Below are positions 16,829 through 29,425 of a stretch of 64,000 nucleotides of DNA, in pieces. Under the pieces are notes generated by a model. It saw only the letters and a program-made list of their open reading frames with translations. It was not told the DNA's origin and did no database searches. This DNA is from Porphyrobacter sp. TH134 (GTDB lineage: Bacteria; Pseudomonadota; Alphaproteobacteria; Sphingomonadales; Sphingomonadaceae), in contig NZ_PKRO01000006.1 of the NCBI RefSeq assembly GCF_002855495.1, forward strand, positions 1 to 64,000, given 5' to 3'. Position 1 is the stretch's first letter, and every line of letters starts with the position of its first letter. The position numbers were made by a program, and so were the translations under genes.

Positions 16829-18391
16829 ATGACCAACCCCATCCTTGTGCCGATCCTCGGCGACCAGCTGTCGCGCAATCTCTCCAGCCTTGATGGCCTT
16901 GCCCCCGGCGAGGCGGTGATCCTGATGATGGAGGTGTGGGACGAGGCGACTTACGTCCGCCACCACAAGCAGAAGATCGTGCTCATTTTTTCAGCAATGC
17001 GCCATTTTGCCGAGGAACTGCGGGCCGAAGGCTGGCAGGTCGATTACGTCACGCTGGACGACCCGGCCAACACCGGCAGCTTCACCGGCGAGGTCGCCCG
17101 CGCGGTCGAGCGCCACGCGCCCGGCGAAATCCGCGTCACCGAAAGCGGCGAATGGCGCGTGCATCAGGCGATGTGCGAATGGGAAGGCCGCCTGCCCTGC
17201 CCCGTCAGCATCCTGCCCGACACCCGCTTCATCGCCACCCACGCCGAATTCCGCGCCTTTGCGGAAGGGCGCAAGCACCTGACGATGGAATATTTCTACC
17301 GCGAGATGCGCCGCAAGACCGGGCTGCTGATGCGCGATGACGGAAAACCGGTGGGCGACCAGTGGAACCTCGATGCGGACAACCGCGAACCGCCCAAGGG
17401 CGATATGAAGGCCCCGCCCGCGCCCAAATTCGCGCCCGACGCGATCACGCAGGACGTCATCGCGCTGGTCGGCCAGCGCTTCGCGGATCACTTTGGCGAT
17501 CTGGAACCCTTCGGCTGGCCCGTCACCCGCGCCGAAGCGCTGGAGGCGGCCGCGGCCTTCTTTGCGCAGCGCCTTGATCTTTACGGCCCCTATCAGGACG
17601 CGATGGTCCACGGGTCGGACGACCTCTATCATTCGATGCTGTCGACCAGCCTCAATATCGGCCTGCTCGACCCGCTCGAATTGTGCCGCGAGGCCGAGGC
17701 TGCCTATAAATCAGGCAGGGCTCCGCTCAACTCCGTAGAGGGCTTCATCCGCCAGATCATCGGGTGGCGCGAATATGTGCGCGGGTTCTATTGGCACGCC
17801 ATGCCGGGCCTCGCCGAGGCCAACGAATTGGCCGCGCACCGGCCCTTGCCCGAATTCTTCTGGACCGGCGAGACCGACATGCGCTGCCTGTCAGACTGCA
17901 TCCGCACCACCCGCGAGGATGCCCATGCCCACCACATCCAGCGGCTGATGGTGCTCGGCAATTTCTGCCTGATCGCCGGGATCGATCCGCGCCAAGTCGC
18001 CGACTGGTATCTCGCCGTCTATGCCGATGCCTTTGAATGGGTCGAGCTGCCCAATGTGGCAGGCATGGTGCTTTATGCCGATGGCGGCAAGCTGGCGACG
18101 AAGCCCTATGCGGCGTCCGGCAATTACATCAACAAGATGTCCGATTACTGCGGAAAGTGCCGGTACAAGGTGGCGCAGAAAACCGGGCCGAACGCCTGCC
18201 CGTTCAATCCGCTCTACTGGCACTTCATGGACGCCAACCGCGACCGGCTGGCAAGCAACCACCGCATCGGGCGCATCTATGCCACCTGGGACCGGATGGG
18301 CGAGGCCAAGCAGCGCGAATATCTCGAAAGTGCAGAAAAATTTCTCGACAGCCTCGTGCCCGCCAGCAAAGGCTGGGCCAGAAACGCATAA
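16829..18391 (+). CDS. Cryptochrome/photolyase-related protein, Fe-S (6-4) type
   Basis: This 520-residue flavoprotein resembles the bacterial PhrB (6-4) photolyases. The N-terminus ILVPILGDQLSRNLSSLD starts the antenna-binding domain. A Cys-containing segment (MRCLSDCIRTT, near residue 352) and the C-terminal cluster CGKCRYKVAQ ... NACPF (near 440-458) supply the four cysteines expected for a [4Fe-4S] cluster. These enzymes use blue light to repair (6-4) photoproducts in DNA. It lies between priA and a GST gene in the same direction; the GST starts 11 bp downstream. Confidence 0.92.
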   Translation: MTNPILVPILGDQLSRNLSSLDGLAPGEAVILMMEVWDEATYVRHHKQKIVLIFSAMRHFAEELRAEGWQVDYVTLDDPANTGSFTGEVARAVERHAPGEIRVTESGEWRVHQAMCEWEGRLPCPVSILPDTRFIATHAEFRAFAEGRKHLTMEYFYREMRRKTGLLMRDDGKPVGDQWNLDADNREPPKGDMKAPPAPKFAPDAITQDVIALVGQRFADHFGDLEPFGWPVTRAEALEAAAAFFAQRLDLYGPYQDAMVHGSDDLYHSMLSTSLNIGLLDPLELCREAEAAYKSGRAPLNSVEGFIRQIIGWREYVRGFYWHAMPGLAEANELAAHRPLPEFFWTGETDMRCLSDCIRTTREDAHAHHIQRLMVLGNFCLIAGIDPRQVADWYLAVYADAFEWVELPNVAGMVLYADGGKLATKPYAASGNYINKMSDYCGKCRYKVAQKTGPNACPFNPLYWHFMDANRDRLASNHRIGRIYATWDRMGEAKQREYLESAEKFLDSLVPASKGWARNA

Positions 18392-18402
18392 GGGAGAGAG
18401 CC

Positions 18403-19038
18403 ATGCTGACCATCCACCACCTGCGCCTGTCGCAATCCGAACGCATCGTCTGGCTGGCCGAGGAGCTGGGGATCGAATACGACCTCAAACTCTACACCCG
18501 CCGCACCGACAACCGCTTGGCGCCTGACGAGTACAAGGCGCTGCACCCGATGGGCATCGCCCCGGTGATTACTGACGGCGATCTGGTGCTGGGCGAAAGC
18601 GGCGCGATCATGGATTACATCATCGCCAAATACGCGCCCGGCACGCCGCTGTCCCCCCCGCCCGGCCACCGCGATTACACCGACCACCTGTTCTATTACC
18701 ACTGGGCCAACGCGACCTTCATGACCAATGGCATGATGGCGCTGGTGGCGCAGTTCATGGGCGCGAGCGAGCTGCCCGCTTTCGTCGCCGACCGCGTTGC
18801 CAAGGGCTGGAAGATCGTCGAGCAGCGCCTCGGCGAGGCGGACTATTTCGGCGGATCGCAGCTCACCACGGCCGACATCATGATGGGCTTCCAGCTCACC
18901 ACCAGCCGCGCGATGAGCGGGATGGGCATCGACCACCTGCCCAACCTCAAGGCCTACCTCGCACGCATCGGCGAGCGCCCGGCCTACCAGCGCGCGATGG
19001 CGAAATGCGAACCGGGGATGCCGCCGAAGCTGGACTAA
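18403..19038 (+). CDS. Glutathione S-transferase family protein
   Basis: This 211-residue protein has the thioredoxin-like N-terminal GST domain (LTIHHLRLSQSERIVWLAEELGIEYDLKLY, with VITDGDLVLGESGAIMDYI as the glutathione-binding edge) and an all-helical C-terminal domain containing the N-capping segment LTTADIMMGFQL. GGAGAG... ribosome-site sequence precedes the ATG at 18403. It probably shares a transcript with the photolyase-like gene. Substrate unknown. Confidence 0.9.
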   Translation: MLTIHHLRLSQSERIVWLAEELGIEYDLKLYTRRTDNRLAPDEYKALHPMGIAPVITDGDLVLGESGAIMDYIIAKYAPGTPLSPPPGHRDYTDHLFYYHWANATFMTNGMMALVAQFMGASELPAFVADRVAKGWKIVEQRLGEADYFGGSQLTTADIMMGFQLTTSRAMSGMGIDHLPNLKAYLARIGERPAYQRAMAKCEPGMPPKLD

Positions 19039-19041
19039 CTT

Positions 19042-19076
19042 CGTCGCCCCGGCCTCCGAGCCGGGGCCCCGCTCCT
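19042..19076. repeat. Solo left half of the CCCCGG palindromic repeat
   Basis: CGTCG is followed by the hairpin CCCCGGCCTCCGAGCCGGGG and then CCCCGCTCC. This matches the left half of the 86-bp element at 8222-8307, with no matching right half in the following sequence. It lies just after the GST stop and may double as a transcript end. Confidence 0.65.
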
Positions 19077-19161
19077 TCAGCCGAGCAGCCGGTCGAAAAG
19101 GTCATCCCGATCCGCGATCATGTGTCGGCGGCGCCCAAAGCATGGCGTCCGCCTTTGCGAG

Positions 19162-19962
19162 CTATTTTCGAGGCCAGATTTTCGAAAGAAGGTTCAAGAA
19201 TGGTTTGGCGACATCTGATTGACGGTCGCTGATGTCCGAGGCGCGCCCCATTACAAGCTCTCGCAAGAGTTCAGGAGAAGCGTACAAATATCCGTACACG
19301 CCAGCATCAGGCACCACCGCCAGCAAAGAGTCGTTCAGGTATGCTGTTGTTATTGCACGTCCATATACGTCACAAAGACGGTACCCCTGCGCCAGAACCA
19401 GCTGCATCAAGCCACGGTCATAATCGATGTACTCAGGGTAATGCATTCTCGCATATTCGAATGCGGCTCGTAATTCATCATCGCTGGCTTCATAAAATGG
19501 AAACTTTTCCGGCAACCTTTTGTGTGAATTGAGCCAAGGAAAATCTCCAAACTTGAATTGATCGATTTCTTCTTTCAACAATCTCGGCTTATCGAACTTC
19601 TCGCGAAAGAAGTTGCGAAGCTGCAACGCCAGACCGTAACAGAAAGCGCGGTCACGGCCCTCCGGGTCATAGCTTTCATCTCTGTCGTAGCTGCCTTCAA
19701 TCCATACGGCCTCGCGATAAGAACCGTCCGGACGCTGAATGGCAAAGGGCGATAATGGATGCGAAACCCAGTAGGGAAAATCCCAATATAGGAGGTTTGC
19801 AACTTTCGGCGAGAAACCGTTCCGCTCGAAGAATTCCAGTTCTAGTCCATATGATGAATCACCAGAACCTTCATTGTCCGATATAAACTCCAGAAACTCC
19901 AAAAGATCTCTCTTTGAGGCCGGATCCTGTCTGACGTTTGCAACATCGACCATGCTCGACAT
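19162..19962 (-). CDS. Orphan hypothetical protein in AT-richer DNA
   Basis: This 266-residue soluble protein is not recognised. It is rich in aromatic and acidic residues (ELEFFERNGFSPK, YWDFPYWVSHPLSPF, EGSYDRDESYDPEGRDRAF) with no signal peptide or membrane span. Its GC content and codon use are visibly lower than in its neighbours, with many A/T-ending codons, which suggests recent transfer. The ATGs at 19962 and 19953 are both possible starts. It lies between a repeat remnant and ada. Confidence 0.65.
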   Translation of the reverse strand: MSSMVDVANVRQDPASKRDLLEFLEFISDNEGSGDSSYGLELEFFERNGFSPKVANLLYWDFPYWVSHPLSPFAIQRPDGSYREAVWIEGSYDRDESYDPEGRDRAFCYGLALQLRNFFREKFDKPRLLKEEIDQFKFGDFPWLNSHKRLPEKFPFYEASDDELRAAFEYARMHYPEYIDYDRGLMQLVLAQGYRLCDVYGRAITTAYLNDSLLAVVPDAGVYGYLYASPELLRELVMGRASDISDRQSDVAKPFLNLLSKIWPRK

Positions 19963-20167
19963 TCCGTTCGCTTATGAAAGTTCAAGCTGAGATCAAGGAC
20001 GTGTTCAACAAGAGGGTATCCCCCGCGTCGTTCAGGCAGCTCTACCTGCTTCAATCACAGCACATTTTCGCTCTGACTGCCATTGCTCTTCGCAATCTTC
20101 GTGAGCGGTGGAGTGACAAAAGGATGAGCCCCTCCCAGCGTATATCGGCTGCTTCAGTCCTTTCACT
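19963..20167. other. AT-richer intergenic region before ada
   Basis: This stretch shares the lower GC of the neighbouring orphan gene. A short rightward frame (from 19974, about 80 codons, running into the end of ada) has no recognisable product and no clear ribosome site, so I do not call it. No repeat or terminator with a T tract was seen. Confidence 0.5.
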
Positions 20168-21238
20168 TCACGCCCCCTCCCTTCTCAACAACTCCGCCTT
20201 GATCTCCAGCCCATAGGCATAGCCCCCCAGCGTCCCGTCGCTGGCGATGACCCGGTGGCAGGGGATCAGCACCGCGATGTGGTTCGCCCCGTTCGCCCCG
20301 CCCACCGCGCGGCTGGCGTTCGGGTTGCCGAGGGCGGCCGCCAACTCGCCATAGCTGCGCGTTTCGCCGTGGGGGATGCGGCGCAGTTCGTCCCACACGC
20401 GCTGCTGGAACGCGGTGCCTTGCACGTCGAGCGGGATGGCGGCGCTGCCCGGCCCCGGCTGTTCGACCGCGGCCACCACCTGCGCAAACAGATCGCGGAA
20501 CCCCTCGCCCGCCGCGACCAGTTCAGCGCGGGGGAACCTTGCCCGCAATTGCGCCTCACCCTCTCCAAACGCCAGACAGCACACGCCCTTGTCCGTCGCG
20601 GCGACCAGCATGTCCCCCAGCGTTGTCGGCAGCACCGTCCAATGGATCAGCTTGCCCGCTCCGCCCTGGCTCCAGTCACTTGGGCTCATTCCCAGCCTCC
20701 CCTTTGTCTCTGCATAGAACTGTCCAGATCCTGTGTAGCCCGCGCTTGCCAATGCTTCGGTCACGCTGAGACCCGCGCTCAAGGCATCCCTGACCCGCTC
20801 CTCGCGGCAGGCTTTGGCAAAGGCGGCAGGCGACAGGCCGGTGCTGCGCTTGAACAGCCGTTGAAAATGCGTCGCGGTATAGCCTGTCAGATCAGCCAGC
20901 GCCGCCAGCGACATCGCCCCGCGTTCACGGATCGCGGCAACCGCTGCCAGCACGCAGGCCTCCTCCGCGCTCTGGCTATCGGGCGAGCATCGCTTGCACG
21001 GCCTGAGCCCCGCCTTGGCCGCGGCCTGCCCCCCTTCATAAAAGCGCACATTGCGGCGCAGCGGCGCGCGCGCCGGGCAGCTGGGGCGGCAGTAGATGCC
21101 GGTCGAATGCACGCCGGTGACAAAGGCGCCATCATAGCGCCGGTCCTTGGCCAGCACCGCCTGCCAGCGCTCGTCATCCGAAATGTTCCCGAAATGTTTC
21201 ACGTGAAACACTGTGCCACAGCAACGCCCGCGCCGCAC
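20168..21238 (-). CDS. ada: Ada-type methylphosphotriester/O6-methylguanine-DNA methyltransferase regulator
   Basis: This protein of up to 356 residues has three parts. The N-terminal Zn domain has four cysteines (GIYCRPSCPAR, RPCKRC) that accept methyl groups from phosphotriesters. An AraC-type helix-turn-helix follows. The C-terminal methyltransferase has the active-site IPCHRV and GGYAYG. It repairs alkylated DNA and activates the adaptive response. The start is uncertain: a GTG at 21238, or GTGs at 21211 and 21202, the last two lying in a perfect parS-type palindrome (21195-21210) that is read as VFHVKH. Confidence 0.92.
   Translation of the reverse strand: MRRGRCCGTVFHVKHFGNISDDERWQAVLAKDRRYDGAFVTGVHSTGIYCRPSCPARAPLRRNVRFYEGGQAAAKAGLRPCKRCSPDSQSAEEACVLAAVAAIRERGAMSLAALADLTGYTATHFQRLFKRSTGLSPAAFAKACREERVRDALSAGLSVTEALASAGYTGSGQFYAETKGRLGMSPSDWSQGGAGKLIHWTVLPTTLGDMLVAATDKGVCCLAFGEGEAQLRARFPRAELVAAGEGFRDLFAQVVAAVEQPGPGSAAIPLDVQGTAFQQRVWDELRRIPHGETRSYGELAAALGNPNASRAVGGANGANHIAVLIPCHRVIASDGTLGGYAYGLEIKAELLRREGA
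21195..21210. promoter_or_regulatory. parS-type ParB-binding palindrome
   Basis: TGTTTCACGTGAAACA is a perfect 16-bp palindrome identical to the chromosomal parS consensus bound by ParB. It lies at the 5' end of ada. Chromosomal parS sites cluster near the replication origin and are often found inside genes, so this suggests an origin-proximal location. parA and parB are not in the window. Only one copy was found here. Confidence 0.85.
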
Positions 21239-21307
21239 CCTGTGTTCTTGCGGTCAATGTCGTCCACCATATCGCGCTTGGCGCAAAAGCGGCTATAAGC
21301 CTGCGCC

Positions 21308-22870
21308 ATGACCCGGCTTTTGGGCGCGCTCGCGCTGCTTGTGACCCTGATTTGCGTTCCGGCCGCGGCCGATCCCGGCGATGTCGACGCGGCTTCGCGC
21401 GGCGTGGTGCGGGTGGTGCTGATCGGCGAGGAGGACGGGGAGACTGTGCCGATCTCCCACGGCACCGGCTTTGCCGTCTCGCCGAATCGGATCATCACCA
21501 ATGCCCATGTCGTCAGCCAGGCCGCGCAGGACGATACCCTGCGTATCGGCATCGTCCCACCCGAAGGCGCAGGCGGCGCCTTTGCGCGGGTTGTGGCCAT
21601 ATCCCCGCGCAATGATCTGGCCTTGCTCGAAATCGCCGAGGGCAGCCTGCGCCTGCCGCCGCTGGCAATGGCCGGCGGGGTAAGCGCCAACCTTGGCGAG
21701 GTGTCGGCGGTGGGTTACCCCATGAATGTCGATCTGGCGCAAGGCCTTGATATGAATGACGTGTTCCGCGCGCAACCGCCTGTCAAATCGCGCGGGTACC
21801 TGTCGGGCGAGCGCCCTTCGCGGCAGTTCGACACGATCCTCCACACCGCGCCGATTGCGCGGGGCAATTCGGGCGGGCCGCTGCTTGATCCGTGCGGGCG
21901 GGTGATCGGGGTGAACTCCTTCAGCGCGGATTCGAACAGCGGCGAGGCAGAGTTCTATTTCGCGGTGAGTTTGCGCGAATTGCTGCCGTTTTTGCGCAGC
22001 AACGGGGTGGAACCGGCCGTCAATACCCTCCCCTGCCGTTCGATCGATGAACTGAATGCCGAAGAACGCGAACGCCTTGCAACCCAGCAATCCGAAGCCC
22101 GCGCCCAGCTGGCCGAGCGGGCGGAAACCTTGCGCGAGGTGCGCGACAAGGCCCGGCTGACGGCGCAGATGGAAGTGCTCGAAGCGCGCGAAAACCGCAT
22201 GGCGCTGGCGCTGATCGCGCTGCTGCTGGCGCTGGGTGCAGGCTACGGCGCTGCAGTGTGGCGGAGCGACGAGGCGCGGCGCAATCACGCCAAACTTGCC
22301 GCCGCCCTGTCGGCAGCCGCGCTGGTCGCTGCCGTGCTGTTATGGATCACCCGCCCCGGCCTTGCTGAAATCGAAGACCGGGTCGCGGCCGCCTTGAAGC
22401 AGGCGCAAACCGGCGGTGCGCCCGGCCCCGCCACGGCCAACGGGCCCTCCGCCGAGGGCGCTCTGATCTGCACGCTGGTGCCGGATCGCAGCCGCGTGAC
22501 CGCCGCCCGCACCGATGATGTCACCTTCAGCTGGTCCGCCGATGGCTGCGTCAACGGGCGCACGCAATACGGCCTCGGCCAAGGGGGCGAATGGAGCCGT
22601 GTGTTCGCCGCGCAGGACGATGCGGCCATCGCGGTCAACACCTATGACCCGGCGACCCGCACCTTGCGCACCGACCGCTATCTGTTGGGTCAAGCTGCGC
22701 TAGCCGCCGCGCGCGAGGCCCGCGCTGCCTACACCCCGCCTGCCTGCGGGGTCAGCGACGGCGCACGGGATCTGGGCGAACAGCAATCGGCCCTGATCGC
22801 CAATCTGCCTGACCGGCCCAACGAACGGCTGGTCTACAGCTGCACCGCGAAATCCGGGGCGGCTAAGTGA
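21308..22870 (+). CDS. Membrane-anchored trypsin-like (S1C) serine protease
   Basis: This 520-residue protein has a signal peptide (about residues 1-21) and a trypsin-fold domain with the full triad: His67 (TNAHVV), Asp103 (RNDLALLE) and Ser188 (RGNSGGP). A coiled segment (about 248-295, Glu/Arg/Gln-rich) leads to two hydrophobic spans (about 299-318 and 330-347). The C-terminal 150 residues are a separate, probably extracytoplasmic domain. No PDZ domain is seen, unlike DegP. The envelope location is inferred from the signal. The next gene overlaps its stop (GTGA). Confidence 0.85.
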   Translation: MTRLLGALALLVTLICVPAAADPGDVDAASRGVVRVVLIGEEDGETVPISHGTGFAVSPNRIITNAHVVSQAAQDDTLRIGIVPPEGAGGAFARVVAISPRNDLALLEIAEGSLRLPPLAMAGGVSANLGEVSAVGYPMNVDLAQGLDMNDVFRAQPPVKSRGYLSGERPSRQFDTILHTAPIARGNSGGPLLDPCGRVIGVNSFSADSNSGEAEFYFAVSLRELLPFLRSNGVEPAVNTLPCRSIDELNAEERERLATQQSEARAQLAERAETLREVRDKARLTAQMEVLEARENRMALALIALLLALGAGYGAAVWRSDEARRNHAKLAAALSAAALVAAVLLWITRPGLAEIEDRVAAALKQAQTGGAPGPATANGPSAEGALICTLVPDRSRVTAARTDDVTFSWSADGCVNGRTQYGLGQGGEWSRVFAAQDDAAIAVNTYDPATRTLRTDRYLLGQAALAAAREARAAYTPPACGVSDGARDLGEQQSALIANLPDRPNERLVYSCTAKSGAAK

Positions 22871-23322
22871 TCCAGGGGCGCGTGATGGTGGCAGCAGCGC
22901 TGCTGGCGGCCCCCCTGACACTGAGCGGCTGCATCGCCCCGCCAGCCCGCGTCAACGCGCCCGCCGCCGTCCTGCTCGACAGCCACATCACCGGCTTTGC
23001 CATGTCCTACTGTCTGAGCTCGCTCGGGGAAAAGGGGCTGCCCGAGGCCGATGAGCGGGTGCTGCGCGAACAGGGTAACCGCTGGGGACAAGTGCTGGCC
23101 GAACATTCGCGCGGCGACATCAGTTCTGCCTTTGATGTCTTGCTGCCCGCGCTGGATACCGCAATCGCAGTGACCCCGATGGCGCAAGTGCGGGACGATG
23201 CGACCGGCGGAACGCTCCCTGCACCGGTGTTCTATTGCGACGATCTGCTGCGCTATCCGACCGTGATGCGCGCGATGGCACAGGCGCGCCGACGCCTTGC
23301 TGCCGCCTATGCCGAAAACTAG
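22867..23322 (+). CDS. Hypothetical lipoprotein
   Basis: This 151-residue protein begins at a GTG that overlaps the protease stop, so the two are probably translationally coupled. The N-terminus VAAALLAAPLTLSGC is a lipoprotein signal with a lipobox ending in Cys22. The remaining cysteines (YCLSS, FYCDD) may pair in the periplasm. No domain is recognised. Its coupling to the membrane protease suggests a shared envelope role, which is inference. Confidence 0.78.
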   Translation: MIQGRVMVAAALLAAPLTLSGCIAPPARVNAPAAVLLDSHITGFAMSYCLSSLGEKGLPEADERVLREQGNRWGQVLAEHSRGDISSAFDVLLPALDTAIAVTPMAQVRDDATGGTLPAPVFYCDDLLRYPTVMRAMAQARRRLAAAYAEN

Positions 23323-23493
23323 CGGCGCCCGCCGCATCCTTCGCACCTGCACAATTCCTCCCCCTCGTGGCTTGCACCAACCGGAATCAATTGCTAGGCG
23401 CGCGCCAACCTTGACGGGGTGCCCTTGTGCATGTCCCGCATCCAAGGCCCAAGCAATTTACCCTTTGAAGCTTCCCGAGAGGATTTCACGCGC

Positions 23494-24048
23494 GTGGATA
23501 TTTCCGCCGGTATCAAGGCCAGCCTGGCTGGACGCTATGCCTCGGCCCTGTTCGATCTGGCCGCGGAAAGTGGCAAGGTGACCGCGGTCGAGAAGGATCT
23601 CGAAACGCTGGGTGCTGCCCTGGCCGAATCGGGTGATCTGGCGGCGCTGACCACCAATCCCGAGCTTGCCCGCGATGTGCAAGGCAGCGCGATGGCGGCC
23701 GTGGCGAAGAAGCTGAAGCTCAGCGCGCTCACCACCAATTTCATCGGCGTGCTCGCGGCCAATCGCCGGCTGGCCAAGCTGCCCGCGATCATCAGCGCCT
23801 TCAAGGCGGTTGCTGCGGCCCAGCGCGGCGAAGTGACCGCAACGGTCACCAGCGCGCACCCGCTGAGCGATGACCAGATCGCCGCTCTGAAGACCAAGCT
23901 GACGGCGCGCGAAGGCCGCACTGTCATGCTCACCGCCGCGGTCGATCCCGACCTGCTGGGCGGCCTTGTCGTCACCATCGGTTCGCAGCGCATTGATGCC
24001 TCGATCCGCACCCGTCTCAACTCGCTCGCCAAAGCCATGCAGGCTTAA
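23494..24048 (+). CDS. atpH: ATP synthase F1 subunit delta
   Basis: This 184-residue stalk subunit links F1 to Fo. The [13 protein letters not shown] opening, [10 protein letters not shown] and the C-terminal [28 protein letters not shown] are diagnostic. The start is taken as the GTG at 23494, because GAGAGG lies 11 bases upstream and the length then matches the family; longer frames upstream are unlikely. It is the first gene of the atpHAGDC operon, with the Fo genes elsewhere, as is usual in alphaproteobacteria. Confidence 0.95.
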   Translation: MDISAGIKASLAGRYASALFDLAAESGKVTAVEKDLETLGAALAESGDLAALTTNPELARDVQGSAMAAVAKKLKLSALTTNFIGVLAANRRLAKLPAIISAFKAVAAAQRGEVTATVTSAHPLSDDQIAALKTKLTAREGRTVMLTAAVDPDLLGGLVVTIGSQRIDASIRTRLNSLAKAMQA

Positions 24049-25590
<1,542 letters not shown>

Positions 25591-25602
25591 GGACGCCGCG
25601 CA

Positions 25603-26472
25603 GTGCCCTCACTGAAGGAACTCAAAGGTCGGATCAACTCGGTCAAATCGACCCAGAAGATCACCAAGGCCAAGCAGATGGTTGCGGCTGCGAAGCTGCG
25701 CCGTGCGCAGGCGGCGGCTGAGGCCGGCCGGCCCTATGCCACGCGCCTTGCCGCGGTGATGGCGTCGCTGGCGGGCAAGGTTGCGGGGGATAGTGCCCCC
25801 AAGCTCCTCGGAGGCACCGGGTCGGATCAGCGCCACCTGCTGGTGGTGGTCAACACCGACAAGGGCCTGTGCGGCGGCTTGAACTCCAACCTCGTCAAGG
25901 CCGCCAAGCTGAAGGCGAAGGAGCTGATTGCTGCTGGCAAGACGGTCGAATTCTACCTCGTCGGCAAAAAGGGCCGCGCGCCGCTCAAGCGCGAATTTCC
26001 GACTCTGATCGGCGCAGGCTTCGATACCAGCACGGTCAAGACGCCCGGTTTCGCCGAGGCCGAAGCCATCGCGAACGAGCTGATCGCGATGTTTGACGCG
26101 GGCAAGTTTGATGTCGCGCACCTCGTCTACCCGACCTTCAAATCGGCACTGGCGCAGGACCCGACCATCAACCAGCTGATCCCTGTCCCCGCCCCGACCG
26201 ATGCCGTGCCGCTGGATTCGGTGGTGGAATACGAGCCTAGCGAGGAAGAAATCCTCGAAGAGCTGCTGCCGCGTTATGTGCGCACCCAGCTGTTCGGGGC
26301 GCTGCTGGAACGCGAGGCATCCGAACAAGGCGCCTCGATGACCGCAATGGACAACGCCACGCGCAACGCGGGCGAGCTGATCAGCAAGCTCACGATCATC
26401 TACAACCGCCAGCGTCAGGCGGCGATCACCACCGAACTCATCGAAATCATCGCGGGCGCAGAAGCGCTCTAA
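25603..26472 (+). CDS. atpG: ATP synthase F1 subunit gamma
   Basis: This 289-residue central-stalk rotor subunit starts at a GTG, 12 bp after atpA. The N-terminal [33 protein letters not shown] and C-terminal [36 protein letters not shown] helices form the antiparallel coiled coil typical of gamma. Confidence 0.97.
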   Translation: MPSLKELKGRINSVKSTQKITKAKQMVAAAKLRRAQAAAEAGRPYATRLAAVMASLAGKVAGDSAPKLLGGTGSDQRHLLVVVNTDKGLCGGLNSNLVKAAKLKAKELIAAGKTVEFYLVGKKGRAPLKREFPTLIGAGFDTSTVKTPGFAEAEAIANELIAMFDAGKFDVAHLVYPTFKSALAQDPTINQLIPVPAPTDAVPLDSVVEYEPSEEEILEELLPRYVRTQLFGALLEREASEQGASMTAMDNATRNAGELISKLTIIYNRQRQAAITTELIEIIAGAEAL

Positions 26473-27951
<1,479 letters not shown>

Positions 27952-27957
27952 GGCATC

Positions 27958-28215
27958 ATGCCCCTCCACTTCGAACTCGTCACTCCGGCCAAGCTTGTCC
28001 GTTCGGAAGACGTCCACATGGTGGTCGTCCCTGGCACGGAAGGTGAATTCGGCGTGCTGGAAGGCCACGCGCCGTTCATGTCGACCATCCGCGACGGGGC
28101 GCTGCAGGTGTTTGCCACGGCCAATTCCGCGCCGGTGGTGATCCAGGTGCGCGGCGGCTTTGCCGAGGTCAATGAAACGGGCCTCACCGTGCTGGCCGAA
28201 CACGTCGAGGGGTAA
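27958..28215 (+). CDS. atpC: ATP synthase F1 subunit epsilon
   Basis: This 85-residue protein is the short epsilon form: a beta-sandwich domain ([39 protein letters not shown]) without the C-terminal inhibitory helical hairpin found in E. coli epsilon. Short epsilon subunits are common in alphaproteobacteria, where other proteins provide ATPase inhibition. It starts 6 bp after atpD and is followed by a strong terminator. Confidence 0.95.
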   Translation: MPLHFELVTPAKLVRSEDVHMVVVPGTEGEFGVLEGHAPFMSTIRDGALQVFATANSAPVVIQVRGGFAEVNETGLTVLAEHVEG

Positions 28216-28244
28216 CCCCCCACCATTCGACGAACGCACAACAG

Positions 28245-28270
28245 GGGCGGGCCGATGGCTCGCCCTTTTT
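28245..28270 (+). terminator. Rho-independent terminator of the atp operon
   Basis: A 9-bp stem (GGGCGGGCC at 28245-28253 with GGCTCGCCC at 28257-28265, one G-U pair) closes a 3-base loop. It is followed directly by five T residues, 30 bp after the atpC stop. Confidence 0.92.
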
Positions 28271-28342
28271 GTTTGAATCCCCTTCCCTTTATGCCTTGCC
28301 CCCGGCACAACAGCGCCCTGATTTCCCCCGAGGAGAGGACGC

Positions 28343-29416
28343 TTGAAACTTGTCTCCACTTTCGCACTGGCGCTTGCCATGACCGCCGCATCCACAACCG
28401 CCGCACAGGCCCAGACCGCTCCTGCTGCCGAGGCCCCGATCCCCGGCCCTGAGCAAGACCCCTATATCTGGCTGGAAGAAGCCCGCAGCCCCGAGGCGCT
28501 CGCATGGGTCGCCAAGGAGAACGAGCGCACCCTCGCCGCCTTCGAGGCCGATCCGCGCTATGCGCAGGCCAAGGCCGAAGCGCTGGCGATCTTCGACAGC
28601 GAAGACCGCATCCCCTTCGTCAGCTTCCGCCCTGATGGCCTGTATAATTTCTGGCAGGACAAGGCGAACCCCAAGGGCCTGCTGCGCCGCACCACGCTGG
28701 AAAGCTACCGGACCGACAAGCCGGAGTGGGAAACCATCCTCGATGTTGATGCGCTGGCCAAGGCCGAAGGCAAGGAGTGGGTCTATCAGGGCTCGACCTG
28801 CCTGCCGCCCGCGTTGAACAAGTGCATGATCGCCCTGTCCGATGGCGGCGAAGATGCCACGATCATGCGCGAATTCGACACGGCGACCAAGCAATTCGTC
28901 GAAGGCGGCTTTGTGCTCGATGCGAAAAGCCAGGGCGGCATCCAGTGGATCGATGAAGACACCCTGCTGGTCGGCCGCGGTTTTGGCGAAGGCACGCTGA
29001 CGGAAAGCGAATACCCCTTCACCAGCCGCGTCTGGAAGCGCGGCACCCGGATCGAGGACGCTCCCGAAATCTTCCGGGGCGAGGCCTCCGATGTCTGGGC
29101 GGGCGCCAGTCTGCTGCGCGACAACACCGGCACGATCCACGCCCGCACCGCCTTTCGCGGGATCAGCTTCCACGAAAGCATCAACTACGTCGAGCAAAAC
29201 GGCCAGTGGCTGGAACTCGACATTCCGAAAAAAGCCTCGCTCTACGGGATTGTCGATGGGCACGTGCTCATCTCGACCGATGTCGACTGGACAGTGGACG
29301 GGCAGACCTTCCCCGCCGACAGCCTGATCGCGGTCAATCTGGAAGAATGGAAGGCCAACCCCAACGGCGCGAAGAAGGCGCTGGTCTGGGCGCCGGGTGA
29401 ACGCCAGACCAAGTAG
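28343..29416 (+). pseudogene. Prolyl oligopeptidase family protein, N-terminal part (ends at in-frame amber codon)
   Basis: This 357-residue frame starts at a TTG preceded by AGGAGAGG. It encodes a signal peptide (about residues 1-23, ending AQAQ) and the N-terminal cap and beta-propeller of an S9 prolyl oligopeptidase (DPYIWLEEARSPEALAWVAKENE). It stops at a TAG at 29414-29416. The downstream frame (29426-30493) is in the same reading frame and carries the missing catalytic half, so one point change (for instance CAG to TAG) explains the split. The upstream part alone lacks the Ser-Asp-His triad. The family cleaves peptides after proline, usually in the periplasm. Confidence 0.8.
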
Positions 29417-29425
29417 GGCGGCGCC

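Noticed and set aside
19974..20216. Possible small rightward gene between the orphan gene and ada
   Set aside because: There is no ribosome site and no recognisable product, and it runs into the end of ada.
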